Assembly (NCBI GenBank): GCA_046046245.1
Contig: JBJOKE010000023.1
Location: forward strand, 61,647 to 125,646
DNA length: 64,000 bases
Reading direction: 5' to 3'
Source of the DNA: UBA4615 sp046046245
GTDB taxonomy: Bacteria > Pseudomonadota > Gammaproteobacteria > Burkholderiales > Burkholderiaceae_E
Both the position numbers and the translations under genes were made by a program. The notes under the pieces are model-generated. The model worked only from the letters and a program-made list of their open reading frames with translations. It ran no database searches and was not told the DNA's origin. Positions within the stretch are counted from its first letter, which is position 1, and every line of letters begins with the position of its first letter. Positions 52,453-60,242 of this stretch are shown piece by piece.

Positions 52453-53685
52453 TCACCATGCGACCGGCAGCGCGTGCACGCCGTAGATCTGCATGTCGTC
52501 CTTGAAGCGGATCTCCCCGAGCGGCGCGTCGAGCCGCAGCCCCGGCAGCCGGCGCAGCAGCGCATCGAACACGATCCGCAGCTCGATCCGCGCGAGGGTC
52601 TGGCCGAGGCACTGGTGGATGCCGAAGCCGAACGCGAGGTGGCGCGAGGCCTCGGGGCGCGCGACGTCGATCGCGTCCGGCCCGGGGAAGACCGCGGCGT
52701 CGCGGTTGGCCGATCCGAGCAGCAGGAACAGCGCGTCGCCCGCCTTCACCGCGGTGCCGCCGAGCTCGAGGTCGACCCGCGCGACGCGACGCGGCGAGAA
52801 CTGCACCGGGCTGACGAGCCGCAGCCACTCCTCGATCGCGCGCGGCAGGCCCGCGGGGTCGGCCGCGAGCCGCCCGCGCGTCGCATCGTCGCGCAGCAGC
52901 AGCAGCGTGCCCATCGAGATCATGTTGGTCGTGGTGTCGTGGCCGGCACGCAGGATCATCGCACCGGTCTCGGCCAGCTCGTCCTCGGTCAGGCGCCCCG
53001 CGCGGACGTGCTCGTGCAGCACGCGCGAGATCAGGTCGTCGCCGGGCGCGCGTGCCTTCGCGTCGATGAGCCGCCGCACGTAGTCGGCGAGCTCGCGCGC
53101 CTTCGAGCGCGCGGTGCCGACGCTCTGCGTGAGGCCGTGCCGCGCCACCGCGCACTCGATGATGAAGGGCGCGTCCTCCGGCGGCGAGCCGATCAGCTCG
53201 GACATCACGAGCGAGGGAAAGGGCACCGCGAGCGCCTCGACGAGGTCGCAGGGCGGTCCGGCCGCGACCATCGCGTCGATCAGCCGCTCGGCGATCACCG
53301 CGATCCGCGGCTCGAGCGCGCGCATCCGCGGCACGCTGAACTCGGCGGTGAACAGCCGCCGCAGCCGGTCGTGCTCGGGGTTGTCCATGCCGACGAAGGC
53401 CCGCTCGTCGCGGTCGACGGCCACGCGGGCCTCGGTCACGCGCGGAAAGCCCTCCTGGTCGAAGCGGCCGGAGAAGCGTTCGTCGTCGGACAGCACCGCG
53501 CGGACGTGGGCATGCCGCGTCACCAGCCACGCCGGCCGGCCGTCCCACAGCGTCACGCGGTAGAGCGGCTCGCGCTCGCGCGCGGCCGCGTAGAGCGCGG
53601 GCGGCGCGAGCGGATCGTCGCGGCGGAACGGGAACGCGGGGCAGCGCGGCAGCGCCGCCTGGGGGGCGTCGGGGTGGGCTCGCAC
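52453..53685 (-). CDS. Cytochrome P450
   Basis: A soluble P450 of about 410 residues. The heme-thiolate motif is HLAFGFGIHQCLGQTLARIE with Cys near 359. The I-helix has AETGAMILRAGHDTTTNMISMGTLL (acid-alcohol pair within GHDTT), and the K-helix ExxR is EEWLRLVSP. The B-C region includes VGMDNPEHDRLRRLFTAEFS. It inserts one oxygen atom into an organic substrate, receiving electrons from the ferredoxin encoded directly downstream. The GTG at 53685 is chosen as the start nearest the conserved N-terminus; another GTG 27 codons upstream is possible. Operon partners are a Bug receptor and an enolase-superfamily enzyme, pointing to breakdown of a carboxylated compound. Confidence 0.93.
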   Translation of the reverse strand: MRAHPDAPQAALPRCPAFPFRRDDPLAPPALYAAAREREPLYRVTLWDGRPAWLVTRHAHVRAVLSDDERFSGRFDQEGFPRVTEARVAVDRDERAFVGMDNPEHDRLRRLFTAEFSVPRMRALEPRIAVIAERLIDAMVAAGPPCDLVEALAVPFPSLVMSELIGSPPEDAPFIIECAVARHGLTQSVGTARSKARELADYVRRLIDAKARAPGDDLISRVLHEHVRAGRLTEDELAETGAMILRAGHDTTTNMISMGTLLLLRDDATRGRLAADPAGLPRAIEEWLRLVSPVQFSPRRVARVDLELGGTAVKAGDALFLLLGSANRDAAVFPGPDAIDVARPEASRHLAFGFGIHQCLGQTLARIELRIVFDALLRRLPGLRLDAPLGEIRFKDDMQIYGVHALPVAW

Positions 53686-53799
53686 GGGTGGCTCGGCTCG
53701 TGTCGCGGGCCCCGGGGCCCGCGGTCTCCTGCGGCGAGGATAACCGCGCGCCCCGACGCGGACCACCCCGCGGTCGCGATTCCGGACGGCGCGGAGCGC

Positions 53800-55485
53800 T
53801 CAGGCGGCCGTGCCGCCGCCCAGCATCGCGTGCAGCGCGTCGATCGTGTCGGCCTCGGCCACCGGCTTGTCGGTGCGCCAGCGCAGCATCCGCGGGAAGC
53901 GGACCGCGATGCCCGACTTGTGCCGCGGCGAGCGCGCGATGCCCTCGAAGCCCAGCTCGAACACCAGCGTGGGCGTGACGCTGCGCACCGGCCCGAACTT
54001 CTCGACCGTGGTCCGCCGCACGATCGCGTCGACCTGCCGGATCTCGTCGTCGGTCAGCCCCGAGTAGGCCTTCGCGAACGGCAGCAGCGCGCGCGGCGCG
54101 TCGTCGCCGGGCGCGGCGGAGCGGTCCCAGACCGCGAAGGTGTAGTCGGTGTACAGGCTCGCGCGGCGGCCATGGCCGCGCTGCGCGTAGACCAGCACCG
54201 CGTCGACGGTGTAGGGGTCGACCTTCCACTTCCACCAGTCGCCGCCGTCGGCCTTCGTGCGGCCGATGCCGTAGGGCGCGGTCGTGCGCTTGAGCATGAA
54301 GCCCTCGACGCCGCGCTCGCGCGAGGTCTCGCGCAGCCGCGCGAGCGCCGGCCAGTCGGCCGCGGTCACGCGCGGCGACACCTGCAGGCCAGGCACCGCC
54401 GCGTCGGCCACGATCGCCTCGAGCCGCGCACGCCGCTCGGCCTGCGGCCGCGCTCGCCAGTCCTCGCCGCGCCACTCGAGCAGGTCGTAGGCGACGAAGG
54501 CCGTCGGCGACGCGCGCAGCACCGCGGCCGTCAGCGTCTTGCGCGTCACCCGCTTCTGCAGCGCGGCGAACGGCAGCGGGCGTCCCGCCTCGGCGTTCCA
54601 GGCCAGCACCTCGCCGTCGAGCACCAGCCCTGGGCCACCCCGCGCGACCGCGGCGGCGAGCGCGCGCCCGGCGCGCTCGATCTCCGGGAAGCGCTCGGTG
54701 ACCAGCTCCTCGCCGCGCGACCACAGCCAGCAGCCGCCTGCGCGCAGCACCAGCTGCGCGCGGATGCCGTCCCACTTCCACTCGACCAGCCAGTCGTCGA
54801 CCGCGCCGAGCACCCCGGGCGGCTGCTGCAGCGGATGCGCGAGGAAGAACGGATACGGATGGCCGGCCACCGCCGCACCCGGCGCCGATGCGTCGGCCGG
54901 CGCGACCAGCGCGAGGAAGCGCGCGGCGTCCGGGGCGGCGCGCGCGTCGGTGTAGCCGATCATCCGCTGCGCGACGAGCTTCTCGTCCAGCCCGGCCACC
55001 CGCGCGATCCCACGCAGCACGAGGAGCCGAGAGACACCGACCCGGAAGCCGCCGGTGATCAGTTTCGAGAGCACGAAGCGGCCGTTCCAGTCGAGGCCGC
55101 TCCACCAGCCGCGCAGCATCGCCTTGGCGGCCGCCGGCTCGGCGCCGCGCAGCGACGGCAGCCGCGCGCCCATCCAGTCCGCGAGCCCCGCGTCCTCGTC
55201 GGCCGCGGCCGGCGGCAGCAGGTGCGCGATCGTCTCGGCGAGGTCGCCCACGGCCTGATAGCTCTCGTCGAACAGCCACTCGGGCAGGCCCGCGGCCTGC
55301 ATCGCGGCCTCGCGCATCAGCCGCGAGGGCACCGCCTGCCGCGGCTTGCCGCCGGCCAGCACGTAGACCGCCCAGGCCGCGTCGGCGGGGGCGGCCCGAC
55401 GCAGGTAGCGCTCGAGCGCGTCGACCTTGTGGTGCGTCGAGGTCGACGCGTCGAGCTCGGCATAGAGGGCGGCGAAGGCCTTCAC
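53800..55485 (-). CDS. ATP-dependent DNA ligase of the Lhr/Exo/PdeM repair set
   Basis: A 561-residue ATP-dependent DNA ligase. The N-terminal DNA-binding domain spans about 1-200. The nucleotidyl-transfer motif I is VEWKWDGIRAQL with K237. Motif III lies near GLVLDGEVLAWN, motif IV near GVEGFMLKR, motif V is WWKWKVDPYTVDAVLVYAQRG, and the OB-fold follows to the end (ELGFEGIARSPRHKSGIAVRFPRMLRWR). It seals nicks during repair. The GTG start overlaps the stop of the exonuclease gene (GTGA). This pairing is the hallmark of the ligase-associated repair operon, whose helicase lies at 45.7-48.4 kb and PdeM at 21-22 kb. Confidence 0.94.
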   Translation of the reverse strand: MKAFAALYAELDASTSTHHKVDALERYLRRAAPADAAWAVYVLAGGKPRQAVPSRLMREAAMQAAGLPEWLFDESYQAVGDLAETIAHLLPPAAADEDAGLADWMGARLPSLRGAEPAAAKAMLRGWWSGLDWNGRFVLSKLITGGFRVGVSRLLVLRGIARVAGLDEKLVAQRMIGYTDARAAPDAARFLALVAPADASAPGAAVAGHPYPFFLAHPLQQPPGVLGAVDDWLVEWKWDGIRAQLVLRAGGCWLWSRGEELVTERFPEIERAGRALAAAVARGGPGLVLDGEVLAWNAEAGRPLPFAALQKRVTRKTLTAAVLRASPTAFVAYDLLEWRGEDWRARPQAERRARLEAIVADAAVPGLQVSPRVTAADWPALARLRETSRERGVEGFMLKRTTAPYGIGRTKADGGDWWKWKVDPYTVDAVLVYAQRGHGRRASLYTDYTFAVWDRSAAPGDDAPRALLPFAKAYSGLTDDEIRQVDAIVRRTTVEKFGPVRSVTPTLVFELGFEGIARSPRHKSGIAVRFPRMLRWRTDKPVAEADTIDALHAMLGGGTAA

Positions 55486-56564
55486 GATGCGACGCCCGCG
55501 TCCGACCCGTCGACGCCGTCGCCGACCGGTGTGGCCGCCTGCGCCGCCTCGGCCGCCTCGGCCGCCTCCGCCGCCGCGTCGCCCTCATCGCCGCCGAACT
55601 CTGTCTCCAGCGCCTGAGCGTCGAGCCCCTGCTCGGCCAGCCAGCGGACCATCACCGGCACCTGGCCGTGCGTGACGAACACCCGCTCGGCGCCGCTCGC
55701 ACCGATCGCCGCCTGCAGCCCCGGCCAGTCGGCGTGGTCCGACAGCACGAAGCCGCGGTCCACCGCGCGGCGCCGGCGCGCGCCGCGCACCGCCATCCAG
55801 CCGCTCGCGAACGCGTCGCTCGGATCGGGGAAGCGGCGAATCCAGGTCGAGCCACCGGCCGACGGCGGCGCGAGCACCAGCGCGCGGCCGAGTTCGGCGC
55901 GGTCCTTCACTTCGGTGACGAGCCGCGTCGGCGGCAGCGGCACGCCGGCCGCCCGATAGGCGCGGTTCAGCGGCTCGACCGCGCCGTGGCAGACGATCGG
56001 CCCGATCGACGCGTCGACGCCGGCGAGCACGCGCTGCGCCTTGCCGAACGCATAGCAGTACAGCACGCTCGCACGCCCCGCGGCCGCGTTCGCGCGCCAC
56101 CATGCGTCGACGCCCGCGAAGACCTCGCGCGAGGGCGCCCAGCGGTAGACCGGCAGGCCGAAGGTCGACTCGGTGACGAAGGTGTGGCAGCGCACGGGCT
56201 CGAACGCGTCGCAGGTCGGATCGGGCTCGACCTTGTAGTCGCCGCTCACCACCCAGACCTCGCCGCGGTGCTCGACGCGGACCTGTGCGGAGCCGAGCAC
56301 GTGGCCGGCCGGATGCAGCGACACGCGTACGCCGTTCACGTCGACCGTCTCGCCGTAGCGCACCGGGGTCAGCGGCAGCGACGCGCCGAGGCGGGCGCGC
56401 AGCACGCCCTCTGCCGGCGCGGCCGCGAGGTAGGCACCGTGGCCGGGGCGGGCATGGTCGGCGTGGGCGTGGGTGATCACCGCGCGGTGCACGGGTCGCC
56501 AGGGATCGACGTAGAAGTCGCCGGCCGCGCAGTACAGGCCCTGGGGGCGGAGTTCGAGCAGCAT
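55482..56564 (-). CDS. Ligase-associated DNA damage response exonuclease (MBL fold)
   Basis: A 360-residue metallo-beta-lactamase-fold nuclease of the SNM1/Artemis-like bacterial Exo group. The metal motif HxHxDH is in VITHAHADHARPGHGAYLA. Further conserved parts are VSLHPAGHVLGSAQVRVEHRGEVWVVSGDYKVEPDPTCDAFEPV, THTFVTESTFGLPVYRW-like sequence, VLYCYAFGKAQRVLAG and VLSDHADWPGLQAAI. The C-terminal about 35 residues are an acidic and Ala-rich repeat (EAAEAAEAAQAA) outside the conserved core. It digests DNA ends before sealing by the co-translated ligase. The ATG at 56564 opens directly on the conserved LELRPQGLYC sequence. Confidence 0.92.
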   Translation of the reverse strand: MLLELRPQGLYCAAGDFYVDPWRPVHRAVITHAHADHARPGHGAYLAAAPAEGVLRARLGASLPLTPVRYGETVDVNGVRVSLHPAGHVLGSAQVRVEHRGEVWVVSGDYKVEPDPTCDAFEPVRCHTFVTESTFGLPVYRWAPSREVFAGVDAWWRANAAAGRASVLYCYAFGKAQRVLAGVDASIGPIVCHGAVEPLNRAYRAAGVPLPPTRLVTEVKDRAELGRALVLAPPSAGGSTWIRRFPDPSDAFASGWMAVRGARRRRAVDRGFVLSDHADWPGLQAAIGASGAERVFVTHGQVPVMVRWLAEQGLDAQALETEFGGDEGDAAAEAAEAAEAAQAATPVGDGVDGSDAGVAS

Positions 56565-56650
56565 CCGCGCATTGTCCGGTGTCGGGCGCGGCCCCGCAGG
56601 CCGCGGGGGCTTGCCGGCGCGCGCCGCGGACCGCGGCCCGGATGCCCGGC

Positions 56651-57280
56651 TCAGCCGCGACGCGGCCGCGACGCGCGAGGCACCGCCGCGGTGGCGGCCC
56701 GAGGAGCCCCCGCCGGTGCGCCCGGGGCCGACACCGCGGGCACCGCGGCCGCGCCCGCGTCGCCGCCCTCCCCGTCGTCGCCGTCCTCGCCGCCCGACTG
56801 CTCGGCGTCGATCCGCTTCATGTTGTCGAGGATCTTGAGCAGGTAGTGCAGCGCGTGCGCGGTGTCGTTGATCGAGAAGTCCTGCAGCGCCGCCTCGTAG
56901 TAGGCGCGGATCTTCGGCTGCGCGAGCGCGCGCCAGACGTGCCGGCCGGAGTCGGTGATGGTCACCACGCGGGCGCGCCGGTCGCGCGCGTCGGGCACGA
57001 CCGCGAGGTGGCCGTCGCGCTCCATGCGCCCGATCACGCCCGAGAGGTTCTGACGGCTCACCATCAGGTACCGGGCGAGCTCGCCCATGCTCATCCCCGC
57101 CTGCGCCTTCTCGCGCGACAGCGCGCCGAGCACCGCCCACTGCTGCGTCGTCAGGCCCTCGGCCTCGACCGCCCGCGTACCTGTTTTGTGCAACATATTG
57201 GCGCACTGGTACATGCGGAAGAACAGCCTGTTCGCCATGTCCATCTTGGTCTGATCCGTTTTCTTGCCGCTTTGCACCAT
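56651..57280 (-). CDS. badR: MarR-family regulator of the cyclohexanecarboxylate genes, BadR-like
   Basis: A 209-residue MarR-type winged-helix repressor. The core is FRMYQCANMLHKTGTRAVEAEGLTTQQWAVLGALSRE, the recognition segment MSMGELARYLMVSRQNLSGVIGRMERDGHLAVVPDARDRRARVVTITDSGR, and dimerising helices follow. The last about 45 residues are a low-complexity Ala/Pro tail. The ATG at 57280 has GGGAG upstream and is preferred over an upstream ATG at 57340 that lies inside the divergent promoter. It is divergent from badH. In Rhodopseudomonas palustris the MarR-type BadR represses cyclohexanecarboxylate genes until the CoA-ester inducer appears, and the same gene set here supports that role. 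Confidence 0.82.
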   Translation of the reverse strand: MVQSGKKTDQTKMDMANRLFFRMYQCANMLHKTGTRAVEAEGLTTQQWAVLGALSREKAQAGMSMGELARYLMVSRQNLSGVIGRMERDGHLAVVPDARDRRARVVTITDSGRHVWRALAQPKIRAYYEAALQDFSINDTAHALHYLLKILDNMKRIDAEQSGGEDGDDGEGGDAGAAAVPAVSAPGAPAGAPRAATAAVPRASRPRRG

Positions 57281-57301
57281 GGTATCTCCCACGCCCCCCT
57301 C

Positions 57302-57343
57302 TTGCGCAAGGCCGAAGCCGGCGCTACGATACGTCAACATGTT
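57302..57343 (+). promoter_or_regulatory. Predicted badH-operon promoter with operator-like palindrome
   Basis: TTGCGC (57302-57307) and TACGAT (57325-57330) are 17 bases apart, a good sigma-70 arrangement. The palindrome AACATGTT (57336-57343) then covers the expected start of transcription, and a second palindrome CTTGCGCAAG (57301-57310) overlaps the -35. Either would place a MarR-type repressor where it blocks RNA polymerase. Confidence 0.5.
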
Positions 57344-57410
57344 TCCCTATCTCGACGGGCGAGCCGCCCGATCCGAGCCACGTTTTATCAGACACCCGAG
57401 GAGGAGCGCG

Positions 57411-58178
57411 ATGCGACGGTTCGAAGGACGGACGGTGGTGGTCACCGGTGGCGGGGGCGGCATCGGCGGGGCGACCTGCCGGCGCTTCGCCGCCGAGGGC
57501 GCGAAGGTGGCGGTGCTCGACCGGGACCTCGCCGCGGCCGAGACGGTCGCCGCGGCGATCCGCGACGCGGGCGGTGCCGCGAAGCCCTTCGCCTGCGACA
57601 TCACCGACCGCGCCCAGGTGGACGCGGCGATCGCCGGCACCGAGGCCGCGCTCGGTCCGATCGACGTGCTGGTCAACAACGCCGGCTGGGACGTCTTCAA
57701 GCCGTTCGCGAAGACCGAGCCCGCGCAGTGGGACCGGCTGATCGCGATCAACCTGACCGGCGCGCTGCACATGCACCACGCGGTGCTGCCCGGCATGGTC
57801 GCCCGCAAGGCGGGCCGCATCGTCAACGTGTCGTCGGACGCGGCCCGCGTCGGCTCCTCCGGCGAGGCGGTCTACGCCGCCTGCAAGGGCGGGCTGGTCG
57901 CGTTCTCCAAGACCATCGCCCGCGAGCACGCGCGCCACGGCATCACGGTGAACGTGGTCTGCCCCGGCCCCACCGAGACCGCGCTCTTCGAGGACTACAA
58001 GCAGGGCGCCGGCAACCCCGAGAAGCTGGTCGAGGCGTTCACGCGCTCGATCCCGCTCGGCCGCATCGGCCGGCCCGACGACCTGCCGGGCGCGGTCCTC
58101 TTCTTCGCCAGCGACGACGCCGGCTACGTCACCGGCCAGGTCCTGAGCGTCTCCGGCGGCCTGACGATGGCCGGCTGA
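57411..58178 (+). CDS. badH: 2-hydroxycyclohexanecarboxyl-CoA dehydrogenase (SDR family)
   Basis: A 255-residue NAD-dependent short-chain dehydrogenase. The cofactor motif is VVVTGGGGGIGGATCRRFA, with NNAG in VLVNNAGWDVF, the catalytic Ser in IVNVSSDAARVGSSGE, YAACK (Tyr/Lys) and PGPTETALF. The C-terminus is YVTGQVLSVSGGLTMAG. In the R. palustris pathway BadH oxidises 2-hydroxycyclohexanecarboxyl-CoA to the 2-keto thioester. Assignment rests on similarity plus the neighbours badI, aliB, aliA and badK. GAGGAGG precedes the ATG. It is the first gene of the operon, driven by the promoter at 57302-57330. Confidence 0.88.
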   Translation: MRRFEGRTVVVTGGGGGIGGATCRRFAAEGAKVAVLDRDLAAAETVAAAIRDAGGAAKPFACDITDRAQVDAAIAGTEAALGPIDVLVNNAGWDVFKPFAKTEPAQWDRLIAINLTGALHMHHAVLPGMVARKAGRIVNVSSDAARVGSSGEAVYAACKGGLVAFSKTIAREHARHGITVNVVCPGPTETALFEDYKQGAGNPEKLVEAFTRSIPLGRIGRPDDLPGAVLFFASDDAGYVTGQVLSVSGGLTMAG

Positions 58179-58224
58179 GCGTCCGACCGGACCGCACCGC
58201 ACCGACACCACGGGACACCGAACC

Positions 58225-59019
58225 ATGAATCCCCAGCACCAGTACGAAGACCTGCTCTACGAAGTCCGCAACGGCGTCGCCTGGATCACGATCAACCGCC
58301 CGGACAAGATGAACGCCTTCCGCGGCACGACCTGCGACGAGCTGATCCGCGCGCTGAACCGCGCCGGCTACGACCGCTCGGTCGGCGCGATCGTGCTCGC
58401 CGGCGCGGGCGAGCGCGCGTTCTGCACCGGCGGCGACCAGTCCGCGCACGACGGCAACTACGACGGACGCGGCACCATCGGCCTGCCGATGGAGGAGCTG
58501 CACACCGCGATCCGCGACGTGCCCAAGCCGGTCATCGCGCGCGTGCAGGGCTTCGCGATCGGCGGCGGCAACGTGCTGTGCACGATCTGCGACCTGACCA
58601 TCTGCTCGGAGAAGGCGATCTTCGGCCAGGTCGGCCCGAAGATGGGCTCGGTGGACCCGGGCTACGGCACGGCCTTCCTCGCCCGCGTCGTGGGCGAGAA
58701 GAAGGCCCGCGAGATCTGGTACCTGAACAAGCGCTACTCGGGCCAGGAAGCCGTCGCGATGGGGCTCGCCAACATCTGCGTGCCCCACGAGCAGCTGGAT
58801 GCCACGGTGCAGGAGTGGGCCGAGACGATCTGCGAGCGCAGCCCGACCGCGATCGCGATCGCCAAGCGCAGCTTCAACATGGACACCGCGCACCAGGCGG
58901 GCATCGCCGGCATGGGCATGTACGCGCTGAAGCTCTACTACGACACCGAAGAGTCCCGCGAGGGCGTGGCGGCGCTGAAGGACAAGCGCAAGCCCGACTT
59001 CCGGAAGTACGCGAAGTGA
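58225..59019 (+). CDS. badI: 2-ketocyclohexanecarboxyl-CoA hydrolase (ring-opening)
   Basis: A 264-residue crotonase-fold enzyme of the MenB-like branch. Sequence landmarks are YEDLLYEVRNGVAWITINRPDKMNAFRGTTCDELI, ERAFCTGGDQSAHDGNYDGRG, the oxyanion-hole region VQGFAIGGGNVLCTICDLTICSE, FGQVGPKMGSVDPGYGTAFLARVVGEKKAREIWYLNKRYSG and the C-terminal DKRKPDFRKYAK. The GGDQ and GYGT segments are shared with naphthoate synthases and with BadI. BadI hydrolyses the ring of 2-ketocyclohexanecarboxyl-CoA to give pimeloyl-CoA. The gene lies 46 bases after badH and 13 bases before aliB. Confidence 0.92.
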   Translation: MNPQHQYEDLLYEVRNGVAWITINRPDKMNAFRGTTCDELIRALNRAGYDRSVGAIVLAGAGERAFCTGGDQSAHDGNYDGRGTIGLPMEELHTAIRDVPKPVIARVQGFAIGGGNVLCTICDLTICSEKAIFGQVGPKMGSVDPGYGTAFLARVVGEKKAREIWYLNKRYSGQEAVAMGLANICVPHEQLDATVQEWAETICERSPTAIAIAKRSFNMDTAHQAGIAGMGMYALKLYYDTEESREGVAALKDKRKPDFRKYAK

Positions 59020-59032
59020 GCGGAGGGGCACG

Positions 59033-60184
59033 ATGAACCCCTACCTCGACGACGACCTGATGGCGCTGGGCGAGCACGCGCGCCGCTACGCGACCGAGCG
59101 CGTGGCGCCCGGCTTCCTCGAGCGCGACCGCACGCGCACGCTCGACCGCGCGCTGATGCGCGAGATGGGCGAGATGGGCTTCATCGCCCCCGAGCTGCCC
59201 GAGGCGTACGGCGGCCAGGGCCTGGGATGCCTGGCCGCCGGCGTGATCCACGAGGAGATCGCCCGCGCGGATCTCAGCCTGTCCTACGTGAACCTGCTCG
59301 CGTCGCTGAACGCGCAGATCCTCGCCGAGCACGGCCGCCCCGAGGTCGTGGGCCCCTGGCTGAGGCGGCTGGTCGCGGGCGAGGCGCTGGTCGCGATCGC
59401 GCTCACCGAGCCGCGCGGCGGATCGGACGCGGCGAACCTGCAGCTGCGCGTCGAGCGCGTCGGCGACGCCTACGTGATCAACGGCGAGAAGACCTCGATC
59501 TCGGCGGCCGACCAGGCCGATGCGGTCGTGGTGTTCGGCCGCACCGGCGCGCCCGATTCGGGCGCGCGCGGCGTGACCGCGCTGCTGGTGCCCACCGACG
59601 CGAAGGGCCTGACCCGCAGCCGCTTCGACTGCCACGGCCAGCGCGCGATCGGCCGCGGCTCGCTGTTCTTCGACGACGTCCGCGTGCCCCTCGACCACCG
59701 GCTGGGCGACGAGGGCCAGGGCTTCGTGCAGGTGATGCAGGGCTTCGACTTCTCGCGTGCGCTGATCGGCCTGCAGGTGCTCGCGGTCGCGCGCGTCGCG
59801 CTCGAGGAGACCTGGGGCTGGGTCGTCGAGCGCCAGGCCTTCGGCCAGCCGCTGTCGGCCTTCCAGGGCGTCTCGCATCCGCTCGCCGAGTTCGAGACCC
59901 AGGTCGAGGCCGCGCGGCTGCTGTGCCTGCAGGCGCTGTGGCTGAAGGACCGAGGCCTGCCGCACGCCTCCGAGGCGGCGATGTGCAAGTGGTGGGGCCC
60001 GAAGCTCGCCTACGACGTGATCCACCAGTGCCTGCTGCTGCACGGGCACGGCGGCTACGACCGCGGGCTCATGGAACAGCGGCTGCGCGACGTGCTGGGC
60101 TTCCAGATCGGCGACGGCACCGCGCAGATCATGAAGACGATCGTGGCCCGAGGGCGGGCCGGGCGCAGGGCGGTGCCGGCCTGA
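59033..60184 (+). CDS. aliB: Cyclohexanecarboxyl-CoA dehydrogenase (acyl-CoA dehydrogenase family)
   Basis: A 383-residue FAD acyl-CoA dehydrogenase. Domains in order are the N-terminal helical bundle (MREMGEMGFIAPELPEAYGGQGLG), the beta domain with ALTEPRGGSDAANLQ and YVINGEKTSISAADQADAVVVFGRT, and the C-terminal bundle with ERQAFGQPLSAFQGVSHPLAEFETQVEAARLL. At the place where most family members have the catalytic Glu in YEGT, this enzyme has D361 in QIGDGTAQIMK, an unusual substitution that, as I recall, is seen in alicyclic acyl-CoA dehydrogenases. AliB forms cyclohex-1-ene-1-carboxyl-CoA. Assignment is from operon context plus this residue. Confidence 0.88.
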   Translation: MNPYLDDDLMALGEHARRYATERVAPGFLERDRTRTLDRALMREMGEMGFIAPELPEAYGGQGLGCLAAGVIHEEIARADLSLSYVNLLASLNAQILAEHGRPEVVGPWLRRLVAGEALVAIALTEPRGGSDAANLQLRVERVGDAYVINGEKTSISAADQADAVVVFGRTGAPDSGARGVTALLVPTDAKGLTRSRFDCHGQRAIGRGSLFFDDVRVPLDHRLGDEGQGFVQVMQGFDFSRALIGLQVLAVARVALEETWGWVVERQAFGQPLSAFQGVSHPLAEFETQVEAARLLCLQALWLKDRGLPHASEAAMCKWWGPKLAYDVIHQCLLLHGHGGYDRGLMEQRLRDVLGFQIGDGTAQIMKTIVARGRAGRRAVPA

Positions 60185-60210
60185 GGCGCCGGACCGCGGC
60201 GACACGAGAC

Positions 60211-60229
60211 GACACGACACGACACGACA
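60211..60229 (+). repeat. GACAC pentanucleotide repeats before aliA
   Basis: Consecutive GACAC units fill the short aliB-aliA gap just before the GGAGGAG ribosome binding site. Slippage here would change the leader length but not any coding sequence. Confidence 0.6.
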
Positions 60230-60242
60230 GGAGGAGACGACG

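Noticed and set aside
57183..57200. A third LexA-like site (CTGTTTTGTGCAACAT) in the MarR gene
   Set aside because: The right half is ACAT instead of ACAG and it lies within coding sequence.
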